A stretch of 64,000 nt of DNA from Pseudomonas gingeri (GTDB lineage Bacteria > Pseudomonadota > Gammaproteobacteria > Pseudomonadales > Pseudomonadaceae), in assembly GCF_013386165.1 (NCBI RefSeq), contig NZ_JACAOS010000015.1, positions 310,001 through 374,000 of the forward strand. Reading direction: 5' to 3'. Both the position numbers and the translations under genes were made by a program. The notes under the pieces were generated by a model that was not told the DNA's origin, made no database searches, and worked only from the letters and a program-made list of their open reading frames with translations. Below are positions 7,319 to 16,651 of this stretch, piece after piece; position 1 is the stretch's first letter; each line of letters opens with the position of its first letter.

Positions 7319-8674
7319 ATGTCTGAGATCGTTATCGTCGGGGCCGGCCCGGCCGGCATTCGTGCCGCACAAACCCTGGTCGCCCATGGCCTGCGCCCCT
7401 GCCTGCTGGATGAAAGCGCGCGCGGCGGCGGGCAGATCTATCGGCGTCAGCCGGAAAATTTCCGCCGTTCGCCGGTGAAGCTCTATGGCTTCGAAGCCCG
7501 CAAAGCGGTCGCGATCCATCAGACCCTGGACGGTCTGCGCGAACAACTCGACTACCGGCCCGACACCCTGGTGTGGAACGCCGAGGACGGCGCACTCGAC
7601 ACACTGCAACAAGGTCGAGCCGGCCGCCTGGAATACTCGCAGGTGATTGTTGCCACCGGCGCCACCGACCGGGTGCTACCGATCCCCGGCTGGACCTTGC
7701 CCGGCGTCTACAGCCTCGGTGCCGCGCAGATTGCCCTCAAGTATCAGGGCTGTGCCATCGGTCAGCGGGTGGTGTTCACCGGCAGCGGGCCGCTGCTGTA
7801 TCTGGTGGCCTATCAATACGCCAAGGCCGGGGCGAAGGTGCTGGCGGTGCTCGACAGCTCGCCCTTCAGCGCCCAGTGCCGCGCCCTGCCCGGTTTGCTC
7901 AACCAACCACTGACCCTCGCCAAGGGCCTGTATTACCGCGCTTGGCTGACCGCCCATGGCATCCCGGTGCACCAGGACGCCCACCTACTGCAGGTCGACG
8001 GCGAACAGAGTGTGCAGTCGTTGCGCTGGCGCCAGGGCGAGGTCCTGCATGCCCTTGATTGCGACGCGCTGGCCTTCGCCCATGGGCTGCGTAGCGAAAC
8101 CCAATTGGCCGATCTGTTGGGCTGCCACTTCAGCTGGAACCCATTGAATCGTGCCTGGTTACCGGAACGCGACGGCAGCGGGCGCAGCAGTGTGCCGGGG
8201 GTCTACCTGGCCGGCGACGGTGCCGGAATTATGGGCGCCGATGCCGCGGAAATGGCCGGCGAACGGGCTGCCCTGGCGCTGTTGGAAGACCTCGGGCGCA
8301 GCATTGATCCGCAGCGGACAGGGTTTCTGGAGGCTCACTTGCAACGTATCGGCGCCTTCCGCCAGGGGCTGGAACAGGCCTTTCCCTTCCCCGAGCGCTG
8401 GGCCATCGAGGCCCCGGACACGCTGATGCTCTGCCGTTGCGAAGAAGTCAGCGTCGGTGAGGTGCGCGCGGTGGTCCGTGAAGGCCATTGGGAGATCAAT
8501 CGAGTCAAGGCCCATTGCCGGGTCGGCATGGGCCGCTGCCAGGGCCGGATCTGCGGCTCGGCGGCGGCGGAAATCATCGCCTGCGAAAGCGGCCTGGCCC
8601 TGGACAGCATTGGCCGTCTGCGGACCCAGGCACCCATCAAGCCGCTGCCCTTTGGCGTGGAGGTCGCGCCATGA
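7319..8674 (+). CDS. FAD/NAD(P)-binding oxidoreductase subunit with BFD-type (2Fe-2S) domain (HcnB-like)
   Basis: 451 aa. An N-terminal Rossmann FAD-binding motif GAGPAGIRAA lies at 7-16, and a second dinucleotide-binding motif (TGSGPLLYLVA) near 155. The C-terminal BFD-like domain has four cysteines C372, C374, C407 and C412 in CxC...CxxxxC order, inside HCRVGMGRCQGRIC. This architecture is that of the middle subunit of HcnABC, opine oxidase and D-hydroxyproline dehydrogenase. The stop overlaps the next start by 4 bp. HCN synthase itself is unlikely because this operon also encodes a polyamine-type importer and an IclR regulator. Confidence 0.9.
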   Translation: MSEIVIVGAGPAGIRAAQTLVAHGLRPCLLDESARGGGQIYRRQPENFRRSPVKLYGFEARKAVAIHQTLDGLREQLDYRPDTLVWNAEDGALDTLQQGRAGRLEYSQVIVATGATDRVLPIPGWTLPGVYSLGAAQIALKYQGCAIGQRVVFTGSGPLLYLVAYQYAKAGAKVLAVLDSSPFSAQCRALPGLLNQPLTLAKGLYYRAWLTAHGIPVHQDAHLLQVDGEQSVQSLRWRQGEVLHALDCDALAFAHGLRSETQLADLLGCHFSWNPLNRAWLPERDGSGRSSVPGVYLAGDGAGIMGADAAEMAGERAALALLEDLGRSIDPQRTGFLEAHLQRIGAFRQGLEQAFPFPERWAIEAPDTLMLCRCEEVSVGEVRAVVREGHWEINRVKAHCRVGMGRCQGRICGSAAAEIIACESGLALDSIGRLRTQAPIKPLPFGVEVAP

Positions 8675-9786
8675 TCGAAGTCGAGGTGGTCATTCTCGGT
8701 GGCGGCATCGTCGGCGCTTCGGCGGCCCTCGCCTTGAGCCGACAGGGCCGCAGCGTGGCGCTGCTGGAGCGGGACTTTTGCGGCGCCCATTCCAGCGGTG
8801 TGAACTACGGCGGTGTGCGCCGCCAGGGCCGGCCACTGTCGCAGTTGCCGCTGTCCCAGCGCGCCCACGGGATCTGGGCGCGCCTGCCGGAACTGATCGG
8901 CATTGACGGCGAATACCAGCGTTCAGGGCATCTCAAGCTGGCCCGCAGTCTCGACGACCTGGCCGCTCTGCAAGCCTATGCCGACAGCAGCCAGGGTTTC
9001 GGGCTCGACCTGCAAGTGCTGGATCGCGAGCAATTGCGCCGACGTTTTCCCTGGGTCGGCCAGGTCGCCGAGGGCGCCTCCTTCTGCCCCGACGACGGTC
9101 ATGCCAACCCCCGGCTGGTCTCTCCGGCGTTTGCCCGGGCCGCACGCCTGCGCGGCGCGACGGTGCTGGAACAGAGCGAGGTGACCGCGGTCGAGCATGA
9201 CGGCCGGCGCTTTGTCCTGCGCACCCAGCAAGGCCTTGAGGTCCGTGCGCCCTGGCTGCTCAATTGCGCCGGCGCCTGGGCCGGCAGTCTCGCCGCGCAA
9301 TTCGGTGAAGCGGTGCCGATGCATTCCGGTCATCCGGCGATGCTGGTGACCGAACCCTTGCCGCTGGTGATGGACGCCAGCACCGGCGTCGAGGGCGGTG
9401 GCATCTATGCCCGCCAGGTCACTCGCGGCAACTGCGTGTTGGGCGGCGGCCAGGGTTTTGCCCTCGACCACGCCCGTGCCCGACCGGGGCAGACCGCCGT
9501 GCTCGAGATCCTCCGCCAGGCCGTCGAGCTTTATCCGTTTCTGCAAGGTGCCCAGGCGATTCGAACCTGGAGCGGCACCGAAGGCTACCTGCCCGATCGT
9601 CAGCCGGTCATCGGCCCGAGCAGTACCCAACCAGGCCTGCTGCACGCCTTCGGTTTTGCCGGAGCGGGCTTCCAGATCGGTCCGGCGGTGGGTGAAGTCC
9701 TGGCCGAACTGGTGTGCCAGGGCCAGTCGTCGACACCGATCGAAGCTTTTTCCATTACCCGTTTCCATGCCACTCCCGCCGTTTGA
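8671..9786 (+). CDS. FAD-dependent oxidoreductase, DAO family (HcnC-like catalytic subunit)
   Basis: 371 aa. The N-terminal FAD motif GGGIVGASAALALSRQG starts at residue 9 and the C-terminal conserved region GFAGAGFQIGPAVGEVLAEL lies near 325-345. DAO-family subunits of this kind oxidise glycine, D-amino acids, sarcosine or opines at the flavin. The start was set at ATG 8671, overlapping the preceding stop (ATGA); the longer frame extends into the upstream gene. With the two preceding proteins it should form a heterotrimeric membrane-linked dehydrogenase acting on whatever the adjacent ABC importer brings in. Confidence 0.9.
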   Translation: MIEVEVVILGGGIVGASAALALSRQGRSVALLERDFCGAHSSGVNYGGVRRQGRPLSQLPLSQRAHGIWARLPELIGIDGEYQRSGHLKLARSLDDLAALQAYADSSQGFGLDLQVLDREQLRRRFPWVGQVAEGASFCPDDGHANPRLVSPAFARAARLRGATVLEQSEVTAVEHDGRRFVLRTQQGLEVRAPWLLNCAGAWAGSLAAQFGEAVPMHSGHPAMLVTEPLPLVMDASTGVEGGGIYARQVTRGNCVLGGGQGFALDHARARPGQTAVLEILRQAVELYPFLQGAQAIRTWSGTEGYLPDRQPVIGPSSTQPGLLHAFGFAGAGFQIGPAVGEVLAELVCQGQSSTPIEAFSITRFHATPAV

Positions 9787-9819
9787 GCGGGCCATCAGAA
9801 CCCAGAGGAAGATCGCGCC

Positions 9820-10872
9820 ATGAAGAAGACTCAACGCAATGCCCTGATCGGTTTGTCCTGCCTGCCTCTCATGGCCCTGTTCGGCGCCGCGCCGGCCCAG
9901 GCCGAGCCCACGCTGTACCTGGGCATGAACGGTGGGACCATGGAGCGCTTGTACACGGACAAGGTGCTGCCGCCTTTCGAAAAGGCCAATCACGTCAAGG
10001 TGGTCATTGTGCCGGGCACGTCCGCCGACATCCTCGCCAAGGTCCAGGCGAGCAAGGACAACCCGCAGTTGCACGTGATCTTCCTGGATGACGGGATCAT
10101 GTACCGGGCGATCTCCATGGGCCTGTGCAGCAAGCTTGAAGACAGCCCGACCCTGGCGCAGATCCCGGTCAAGGGCCGGATCAAGGACCAGGCGGTGGCG
10201 GTCAGCCTGGGGGTGACGGGGCTGGCCTACAACACACGACTGTTCAAGGAAAAAGGCTGGGCCGCGCCGACCTCGTGGATGGACATGGCGGACAGCAAGT
10301 ACAAGGACAAAGTGGTGTTCCAGTCGATGTCCTCCTCGACCTTCGGCCTGCACGGGTTCCTGATGTTCAACCGGATCCAGGGTGGCAGCGAGACCAATGT
10401 CGAACCGGGTTTCAAGGCCTGGCAGGGCAGCGTGGGGCGTAATGTGCTGGAGTACATCCCGAGCTCGGCCAAGCTCTCGGAGATGGTCCAGACCGACGAG
10501 GCGGCGCTGTTCCCGCTGACGCCGACCCAGGTCACCGCGCTCAAGCTCAAGGGGATCCCGGTGGAGTATGCGCAACCCAAGGAAGGCGCGGTGGTGCTGA
10601 ACGTCGCCGAGTGTGCGATTGCCAACAATACGGAGCCGGCATTGGCGCAAAAGCTCGCCGAGTTCCTTCTGACACCTGAGGCCCAGGCGGCGGCGCTGGA
10701 AGATGGCGACCAGATCCCGTCCAACCCCAACACCCCGACCACCGACAAGACCCGCGGCCAGGTCGAGGCCATGAAGCAATACCTGGACACTGCGGTGGCC
10801 ATCGACTGGGATCAGGTCAACCTGCTGCGGCCTGAGTGGAACGCGCGCTGGAACCGCAGTATCGAGCGCTAG
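9820..10872 (+). CDS. Periplasmic substrate-binding protein of the ABC importer (PotD/opine type)
   Basis: 350 aa. A Sec signal peptide is clear (MKKTQRNALIGLSC..., cleavage after AQA at about residue 27). The mature domain is a bilobal solute-binding protein of the extracellular family 1 / polyamine-binding class (LYLGMNGGTMERLY, then PGTSADILAKVQASKDNPQ). The start is preceded by GAGGA. It is the last gene of the operon, 33 bp after the DAO subunit, an uncommon position for a binding protein, and is followed at once by the convergent pilus operon. Ligand unknown. Confidence 0.91.
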   Translation: MKKTQRNALIGLSCLPLMALFGAAPAQAEPTLYLGMNGGTMERLYTDKVLPPFEKANHVKVVIVPGTSADILAKVQASKDNPQLHVIFLDDGIMYRAISMGLCSKLEDSPTLAQIPVKGRIKDQAVAVSLGVTGLAYNTRLFKEKGWAAPTSWMDMADSKYKDKVVFQSMSSSTFGLHGFLMFNRIQGGSETNVEPGFKAWQGSVGRNVLEYIPSSAKLSEMVQTDEAALFPLTPTQVTALKLKGIPVEYAQPKEGAVVLNVAECAIANNTEPALAQKLAEFLLTPEAQAAALEDGDQIPSNPNTPTTDKTRGQVEAMKQYLDTAVAIDWDQVNLLRPEWNARWNRSIER

Positions 10873-10880
10873 TCCCCCTC

Positions 10881-11852
10881 TCAAAACCCCACATCCAGAA
10901 TCACGTTGTCGCTGTAGGCCCCGGCTGGCGGCGTGGTCTGGTCGGGGTAGACCTTGGCGTTGTAGTTGAACAACTGGCTGCCGGTGCCCGAGCCGGTGCC
11001 CGGATTGACCTCCGCATCGGTGCTCGAACGTCGCGCCGTGGCGACACTGCCCCAGATCGTGCTACCGGCGCTCTTGAAGATATCGTAGGAGAGGTAGTTG
11101 CTCCCCGAGATCATCCGCCGCCGACCACCGCTGGCGTTCTGGCCCGGGTCCAGGCCAACGGTATAGAGACTGCCCTTGGTGCAGGAGATATTGATGGTCT
11201 GGTTGACCGGGCCAAACGCGCTGATCACCGGAAAACCGCCAAAGCTGATATTCGGCGCGCTGATCGCGCAGTCGTTGACGACCGTCAGGTTCACCGTGAT
11301 GGTTTGCGTGCCGGTGCCGATATCGCGGCCGAGACAGACCCCCAGCAGGCCGATCCCGGAACAGTAATTCCAGTCCCAGTAAATGCTCAGGGTTTCACTG
11401 TAGATCCCCGCCGCGACATTGCTGCCAATCACCGTTCCCATGTAAATCGGCACCGTCTTGGGGGTCGAGCCGCCGAACAGCCCCAGCAGATCAAGGATGC
11501 TGTTACGGGTAAAATCATAGGGCGTGCCCCGGGTGATCAGATACGCCGCACCCGTGTTGTTGGTCGCATAAATGTTGTAGCCGATGATATCCCCGGTGGG
11601 ACCGACCATGCCGCTGGTGGCCGAGGTGATGGTGGCATAGACATGGTCGTTCAAGGTCAGCAGGCTCAGCAACGAACCGGTACAGCGCAATCCGGCGTTG
11701 GTGGTCGAACTCGATTGCACTGTGGTCCGCACCAGGATCGAACTCACCGGGCCAAACGCCACCGGCGTCGTCGCAGCCGTCGTGCACAGCGCCTGGGCCT
11801 GGGACGCCAAGCCACTCAGTAGCACAGCCAATAGCACACAGCTCATTCTCAC
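10881..11852 (-). CDS. Csu-type pilus tip adhesin (two spore coat U domains)
   Basis: 323 aa, distal gene of the chaperone-usher operon, in the position of CsuE. A signal peptide ends after AQA (about residue 21). Two spore-coat-U (SCPU) domains follow, about 22-170 and 180-323; the second ends PPAGAYSDNVILDVGF, the usual C-terminal strand for chaperone binding. In Acinetobacter the corresponding protein is the two-domain tip adhesin that binds hydrophobic surfaces. A GTG start at 11852 is chosen because AAGGAGG lies 6 bp before it; ATG at 11846 is the alternative. Confidence 0.87.
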   Translation of the reverse strand: MRMSCVLLAVLLSGLASQAQALCTTAATTPVAFGPVSSILVRTTVQSSSTTNAGLRCTGSLLSLLTLNDHVYATITSATSGMVGPTGDIIGYNIYATNNTGAAYLITRGTPYDFTRNSILDLLGLFGGSTPKTVPIYMGTVIGSNVAAGIYSETLSIYWDWNYCSGIGLLGVCLGRDIGTGTQTITVNLTVVNDCAISAPNISFGGFPVISAFGPVNQTINISCTKGSLYTVGLDPGQNASGGRRRMISGSNYLSYDIFKSAGSTIWGSVATARRSSTDAEVNPGTGSGTGSQLFNYNAKVYPDQTTPPAGAYSDNVILDVGF

Positions 11853-11869
11853 CCGACACCTCCTTATGT

Positions 11870-14218
11870 CTATCGGCAGACCAACGGACCGATCAGCGGC
11901 ACCTGTTCGGCGGACGCTTCCATGGCGAACTGCACGTGGCAGGTGCTGCCATCGGCCAGGGTCACCTTCAAACTGTTCTGTTGCGCCAGGTTTTCCAGGT
12001 AGACCAGGCCGTCCCAGCCCACCACCGCAGCGGCCCCGGTCTGCTCATGGAGCACATTGGCCCCCAACGGCAACGGTTTGTTCCGCGCATCCACCAGTTC
12101 AATGCTCGCGGCAATGATCCGGTTCAACGGGAACTCCAGCAGGTAACCGCTGCCCCGGCGCACCGCCACTCGCTGCTCGACATTCGGGCTCTGGACATTG
12201 GCCGGCAGGTTCAACGGATCGATTTCGTATTTGCCGCGATAGTAGCCACTGCTCCCGGTCACCAGCAGCTTCCCGGACTTGTCGGTTTCGCCCACCCACT
12301 GATTTTCGTAACGCACCGGAATGTTCGGGTAACCGTTGGTGCTGACCACCACGAACGCATCGTCGATGCGGTTGGCGGCGAACACCTGCTTGTCCATCCA
12401 GACCAGCGAACCACTGGCGTCGGCCCAACGGGTTTGCGCATCGCTGCTGCCGTACACGCCGGCCTGCAACTGCACCGATTGCAGGCGCCAGGTCAGGTCG
12501 GCCTGGCGATAATCGGGGCCCTGGCCGTGGGCGTAGCCGAGGTTGTAGCCCACGCCGCCCTGGGTCGGCACGGCGCGACTGAAGTTGACCCGCTCGCGAC
12601 TCTGGCCGGTCTTGCTGCGCTCGACACTCATGCTCAAGCTGCCGCTGAGGTCGAAGGGAATCACCACCTGGGCCTGGACCGCCCAGTTGCTGTCGCCGAT
12701 CTCTCGGTTGGCCGACAGGTAGAAACTGCTGTTGCCCCACAGCGGACGGTTCCAGGTCAGGTTGAGCAAGCGGGTGCGGCTGTCGTCGGCGGCACGGATA
12801 TCGAAGTAACCGGCCCCCAGGCTGCCCCAGCTGTCGAGGTTGAGGCTGGCGGTGATCTGTTCGCTGCGTTTGCTCAGGCTGAGGGTGGGCGTGTCGATCA
12901 CCGTCAGGTCGGCATACTGGTCGTGCCGTTCGATCCGTTGGTAGGACAGGCTGTAGCGCTGGCTGCTGTACTGGTAGCCGAGGCTGATCTGCTGCCCCTG
13001 GCGCCCATCGTAACGACTCTGGCTGATAGCGCTGTTGAGCACCCCCAGGTTGCCCAGGCGCAGGTTGCCGCCGATCCCGCCGAGGGTCAGGTCGCTGGAC
13101 GCTTCAGCGTGGCTTTCCAGGGTAAAACTGTCGCTCAGGCCGTAACGCAGGCTGCCGGAGGTCACACCCGGGCCATAGCCGAAATCCCGCAGGGCATAAT
13201 CGCGGCGCAGGTTACCGGCGGTGACCGCGAAGTCCGCCAGGCCCTTTTGCAGCAAGGTGCTGGTGACATAGAACGGCACCGTGGTGGACACCTGCCGCCC
13301 GAGGGCATCGGTGGTCACCACCACCGCCTCGCCCGCACCGTTGATGAACGGAATATTGGTCAGCGTATAGGGACCGGGCTGCACGTTATTGCTGGATGAC
13401 TTGAAGCCATTGATAAACAGGTCCACCGAGGACGGTATCGCCGCCTCGCCGGCGAATTGCGGCAAGGGATAGGTGACCAGGTCCGGACGGACGCTGAAGT
13501 CCCGCGACACTTGCACACCGCCCAGGCGCACCGAATTGCTCCAGGGCAAGGAACTGCTGACCACGTCGCCGGCCTCATAGGTCATCAGGCGCTCATCGTC
13601 GGAATAACGCCAGGTGGTGTCATAGCGCAGATAACCGTTGTTCAACCCGCTGCCCGCGCTCGCCCCGAAACTACGGCGGTACTGCCCGGTGTTGGAAACG
13701 GTGCCCCAGGTATCGAACACCCGCACTTCGTTCCACGCCGCCAGGTAGGTGCCGGCCTCATCGGTGTCGTTGAGGTACAGGTCATAGTTGAGCAGTGCGC
13801 CGAAACTGGTCAGCGCCTGGGTGCGCGGGTAAGCCTGGCGGTTGCCGAGGAACTGCGCCGGCAGCCATTCCGGCGGCACGGTCAGCAACAGGCGCTGACC
13901 CTGGCTGTCGTATTCGCTGTGCAAACCCGGCAACTGGTCGAGGGCCACTTCGGCGGCCACCGACGCCGGCAATTTCATGCCAAGCGCCTGCAGGTCGGAG
14001 GCCGGCAGAAACAACTGGCCCGCGCGCTGATCGACCACGATGACCTTGCCGGTGTCCATCTGGTTGACCAGCAATTCGAGGTACAGCTGCGCATCGGGTA
14101 TCGCCTCCAGGCTGGTGGGCGGTGGCGGCAACTCACCGGCATCGGCCCTGGGGATAAACATCAGCCAGCAACACCCCGTCGCGATCCATGGCAGACATTG
14201 GATATAACGAGCCCACAC
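11870..14218 (-). CDS. Outer-membrane usher of the Csu-type pilus
   Basis: 782 aa, typical usher length. After a signal peptide (cleavage near ADAGE, residue 27) come an N-terminal chaperone-binding region, the usher beta-barrel with a plug domain (SSVDLFINGFKSSSNNVQPG, about 255-275) and two C-terminal domains (SIELVDARNKPLPLG, near 705). The barrel secretes and assembles pilin subunits delivered by the chaperone. The start is GTG at 14218 with GGGAG 8 bp upstream. Only 19 bp separate it from the chaperone gene. Confidence 0.92.
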   Translation of the reverse strand: MWARYIQCLPWIATGCCWLMFIPRADAGELPPPPTSLEAIPDAQLYLELLVNQMDTGKVIVVDQRAGQLFLPASDLQALGMKLPASVAAEVALDQLPGLHSEYDSQGQRLLLTVPPEWLPAQFLGNRQAYPRTQALTSFGALLNYDLYLNDTDEAGTYLAAWNEVRVFDTWGTVSNTGQYRRSFGASAGSGLNNGYLRYDTTWRYSDDERLMTYEAGDVVSSSLPWSNSVRLGGVQVSRDFSVRPDLVTYPLPQFAGEAAIPSSVDLFINGFKSSSNNVQPGPYTLTNIPFINGAGEAVVVTTDALGRQVSTTVPFYVTSTLLQKGLADFAVTAGNLRRDYALRDFGYGPGVTSGSLRYGLSDSFTLESHAEASSDLTLGGIGGNLRLGNLGVLNSAISQSRYDGRQGQQISLGYQYSSQRYSLSYQRIERHDQYADLTVIDTPTLSLSKRSEQITASLNLDSWGSLGAGYFDIRAADDSRTRLLNLTWNRPLWGNSSFYLSANREIGDSNWAVQAQVVIPFDLSGSLSMSVERSKTGQSRERVNFSRAVPTQGGVGYNLGYAHGQGPDYRQADLTWRLQSVQLQAGVYGSSDAQTRWADASGSLVWMDKQVFAANRIDDAFVVVSTNGYPNIPVRYENQWVGETDKSGKLLVTGSSGYYRGKYEIDPLNLPANVQSPNVEQRVAVRRGSGYLLEFPLNRIIAASIELVDARNKPLPLGANVLHEQTGAAAVVGWDGLVYLENLAQQNSLKVTLADGSTCHVQFAMEASAEQVPLIGPLVCR

Positions 14219-14237
14219 TCAGCTCACTCCCTGTTAT

Positions 14238-15032
14238 TCACTGATCCGCCTTGACGTTCTGGGTCTGCGGCGCACCGTTGACCCGTAGCAGCAACTCCTG
14301 ACCACCGGCCAGTGGCTCCGGCAGCGGCCAACGCATGGTTGCGCCTGGCAACACATAACCCATCAGTCCTTCGGCCACCGGTCGAGTCTGGCCGCCCTGT
14401 TTGATCGCCACATCGGTCAGCCGTGCATGCACCGCACCGCGATTGCGAATCTCCAGGTAGGAGTGCCCGCCCTGGCTCACCTTGCGCCAGCTCAGTTCGG
14501 CGACCCCGGCGCCCTTCGGATCGCGCTGGCGCGTCAGGTCCGGCTTGCTCCAGAGCCCCGCACCGTAGGCGAACAACGGCACCGAGTAACGCATCTGGAA
14601 CTGGATCGCCGCTGCGGTCTTGCCGTCCGACTCCGGCCCGTTCGGCGCTTTCGCCGCCGGAATCTCGTCGATGATGATGCGATAGGCCTGTTCCTGACCC
14701 GCAGGCACTTCCCGGGTGCGGGTCAGGCGCACCAACTGTTTCTGGCCTGGCTCGATCCGCGCCACCGGCGGACTGCCGATCACATCCCGTTGGTTCTGGT
14801 ACTGGTCGTCGAAGCCGCTCTGGCTCCAGGCGAATACCCGGACCTGCAGGTTGGCGGTTTGATTACCGCGATTCTCCAGCCACAACGCACTGGCCTGTTG
14901 ATCGGCCTCCAGCACCGGATCGATCGGCCAGATCAGCACCGAACTCGCCGCCTGGACCCTGGCCGCACCCAGCAAAAGCATGGCCAGCAGTCCGTAATGC
15001 ACGGCCTGCAAGCGCCGGGAGGGTGAACACAT
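14238..15032 (-). CDS. Periplasmic pilus chaperone of the Csu-type system
   Basis: 264 aa. Signal peptide ends VQAAS (about residue 28). The PapD-like two-domain immunoglobulin fold is recognisable: SSVLIWPIDPVLEADQQAS as the first strand, RIEPGQKQLVRLTR as the conserved subunit-binding region, and QFQMRYSVPLFAYG in the hinge region. The role is donor-strand capping of SCPU pilins and delivery to the usher. The start was moved to ATG 15032 because AAGGAG lies 7 bp before it; the longer frame begins with TTG two codons earlier. Confidence 0.92.
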   Translation of the reverse strand: MCSPSRRLQAVHYGLLAMLLLGAARVQAASSVLIWPIDPVLEADQQASALWLENRGNQTANLQVRVFAWSQSGFDDQYQNQRDVIGSPPVARIEPGQKQLVRLTRTREVPAGQEQAYRIIIDEIPAAKAPNGPESDGKTAAAIQFQMRYSVPLFAYGAGLWSKPDLTRQRDPKGAGVAELSWRKVSQGGHSYLEIRNRGAVHARLTDVAIKQGGQTRPVAEGLMGYVLPGATMRWPLPEPLAGGQELLLRVNGAPQTQNVKADQ

Positions 15033-15067
15033 AGGCAAACTCCTTGTCGCTTCAATTAAAACGCCCC

Positions 15068-15568
15068 CTACCAGGACAGCTGTACCTGCAGCACATCGCT
15101 GTAGGTCCCCGCCGGCTGATTCCCTGGTAAAACCACCCGCCCGTAGAGCGGCAGGCTGATGTTGTTCGCATTGCTATAGGCCACGCTCACGCTCTGGCTG
15201 ATCCCCAGGCTCTGGCTCAGGCCGGCGTCGCTGAACAACTGATAAGCCAACTGCGCACTGCCACTGCCGAGCTTCATGTGCCGGCCGCTGCTGTTGTTCT
15301 GCCCGCCGTCGACGCTCATGTTCAAGGTCACCCCCGGCGTGCATTGCAATTGCACCCCGCTGGTCAACGAGGTCGACACCGTACTGGTGGATAACGCCGA
15401 GTAACTGCCGTAGTTCAGGTTGCCGTAGTTGGAGCCCCCGCCCACCACCAGGCAACCGGCGACAATGCTTGCGCTGACCTGGAAGCTGCTGCTGGTGACC
15501 GCCGCCAGCGGCAGCGGCAGGCTGCTCGCGCAGACCAGCAGCAAGACGGCACAGCCATGCCCGGCCAT
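15068..15568 (-). CDS. Spore coat U domain pilin-like protein (Csu pilus subunit)
   Basis: 166 aa secreted SCPU protein. Signal peptide to about residue 22 (PLPLAAVTS). It carries a cysteine pair typical of the domain (C39 and a cysteine near residue 77, LQCTPG) and the C-terminal donor strand PAGTYSDVLQVQLSW. It lies 35 bp upstream of the chaperone, in the place of a minor subunit such as CsuB. Of the five pilin-like proteins here it is one of the more divergent, rich in Ser/Asn/Gly. Confidence 0.85.
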   Translation of the reverse strand: MAGHGCAVLLLVCASSLPLPLAAVTSSSFQVSASIVAGCLVVGGGSNYGNLNYGSYSALSTSTVSTSLTSGVQLQCTPGVTLNMSVDGGQNNSSGRHMKLGSGSAQLAYQLFSDAGLSQSLGISQSVSVAYSNANNISLPLYGRVVLPGNQPAGTYSDVLQVQLSW

Positions 15569-15573
15569 CGCAC

Positions 15574-16107
15574 TTAGAAGCTCAGCTGTACGGCAATGGT
15601 GTCGGTATAAGTCCCCGCCGGCAGCCCGGGTTTACCCACCGCCCGCCCCCAGAGATTGATGGTCTGGGCAGCCCCGGTACTGGCCGCCAGGGGAATCACC
15701 CCGGTGCTCGTCAGGAGGTTGTTGTACCCGGAGTCGGTGTAGAGATCGTAGGGCACGAAGTTCGCCACACCGTCGTACAGGGCCCGGGTGCCACCGGCGG
15801 ACTGGCCGTCATGCAGGCCACTCTGGACGGTCACCGTGGGCGTGGTCCCGGAGGAGCACTGGATCGACACCGCCCCGCCACCGGCCGCCACCAATTGTGT
15901 ACCGGTGTTGGTGAACAGGCTGGTGGTGGTACCGAAATTCAACGAACCGAAGTTCAGGCCGCTGCTGCCAGCGCCGCCGTTGACCAGGCAACTGCTGGTC
16001 AGGATCAGGGTCGAGTTGATCTGGCCGGTGACCGTGGTGGCGGCATGGGCGCTGGTGATCAGCGTCAGGCCGAGCAATGACAAACCGAGTCGCGATACAA
16101 GCTGCAT
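15574..16107 (-). CDS. Spore coat U domain pilin-like protein (Csu pilus subunit)
   Basis: 177 aa. Signal peptide to about residue 22 (ITSAHAATT). SCPU domain with CLVNGGAGSSGLNFGSLNFG near 36-55, a second cysteine near residue 80 (SIQCSSGTTP) and C-terminal LPAGTYTDTIAVQLSF. The start is a clear ATG. Only 5 bp lie between its stop and the next pilin start, so both are co-translated from the csu-type transcript. Which of the five acts as major rod subunit cannot be decided from sequence alone. Confidence 0.85.
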   Translation of the reverse strand: MQLVSRLGLSLLGLTLITSAHAATTVTGQINSTLILTSSCLVNGGAGSSGLNFGSLNFGTTTSLFTNTGTQLVAAGGGAVSIQCSSGTTPTVTVQSGLHDGQSAGGTRALYDGVANFVPYDLYTDSGYNNLLTSTGVIPLAASTGAAQTINLWGRAVGKPGLPAGTYTDTIAVQLSF

Positions 16108-16126
16108 GATGCTTTCCTCTGTTGAG

Positions 16127-16651
16127 TTACCAATCCAACGTGACCGTCAGGGTGTCGCTGTAGGTGCCTGCCGGCAGGGCGTTGGTATTCGCGACCACGG
16201 CGCCATAGACCGGAATCGGTACTTGGTTGCCGTTGCCCACCGCGAAATTGCGTTGCTGACCGATGCTGTAGGTGTCGGTGCCGCCGGCATCGATAAACAG
16301 TCGGTAGGGAATGGTTTGCCGACCATTGCTCAGGTAACGGGAAGTGCCGTCGCCGTTAGCGCCACCGTCGATAGTCACGGTGAAGCCGGTCACCTGGGAA
16401 TTGCAGGCCACCTGAAGGTTGCTGCTGTTGCCTTGCAGGTTGGCGCTCAGAGGGCGAGTCCAGGTCGGGCCCTGGCTACCGAAGTCCAGCCGATTCGGCA
16501 TGCTCGAACTCGTGACGGTGCCACTGCTCACCTCACAGGCGGAAGAAATAACCAGCCGGGCCTGGATCTGCCCGGTGATCGTCGCGAAAGCGCTGTCGGA
16601 CAGAAAGAACAAGCTGCCGACAGCGATCAATGCGTGGTTGCCAGACTTCAT
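16127..16651 (-). CDS. Spore coat U domain pilin-like protein, close paralogue of the promoter-proximal pilin
   Basis: 174 aa. Signal peptide to about residue 23 (DSAFATITG). By eye it aligns over its whole length with the first gene of the cluster (17523-18059). Shared stretches include LDFGSQGPTWT, the ARYLSNG/SRYLSNG motif, the IGQQ motif and the identical ending ALPAGTYSDTLTVTLDW. The two are therefore a recent duplication compared with the other three SCPU genes. Probable pilus subunit; its C-terminal strand fits donor-strand exchange. Confidence 0.86.
   Translation of the reverse strand: MKSGNHALIAVGSLFFLSDSAFATITGQIQARLVISSACEVSSGTVTSSSMPNRLDFGSQGPTWTRPLSANLQGNSSNLQVACNSQVTGFTVTIDGGANGDGTSRYLSNGRQTIPYRLFIDAGGTDTYSIGQQRNFAVGNGNQVPIPVYGAVVANTNALPAGTYSDTLTVTLDW

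Noticed and set aside
6896..9786. Identification as hydrogen cyanide synthase hcnABC
   Set aside because: The subunit order matches, but the operon includes a polyamine-type importer, a binding protein and an IclR regulator, and a REP splits the subunits. An amine or opine dehydrogenase is more likely.
8923..10884. A 653-codon open frame on the minus strand
   Set aside because: Antisense to the DAO subunit and the binding protein; no domain, no ribosome site, shadow-type composition.
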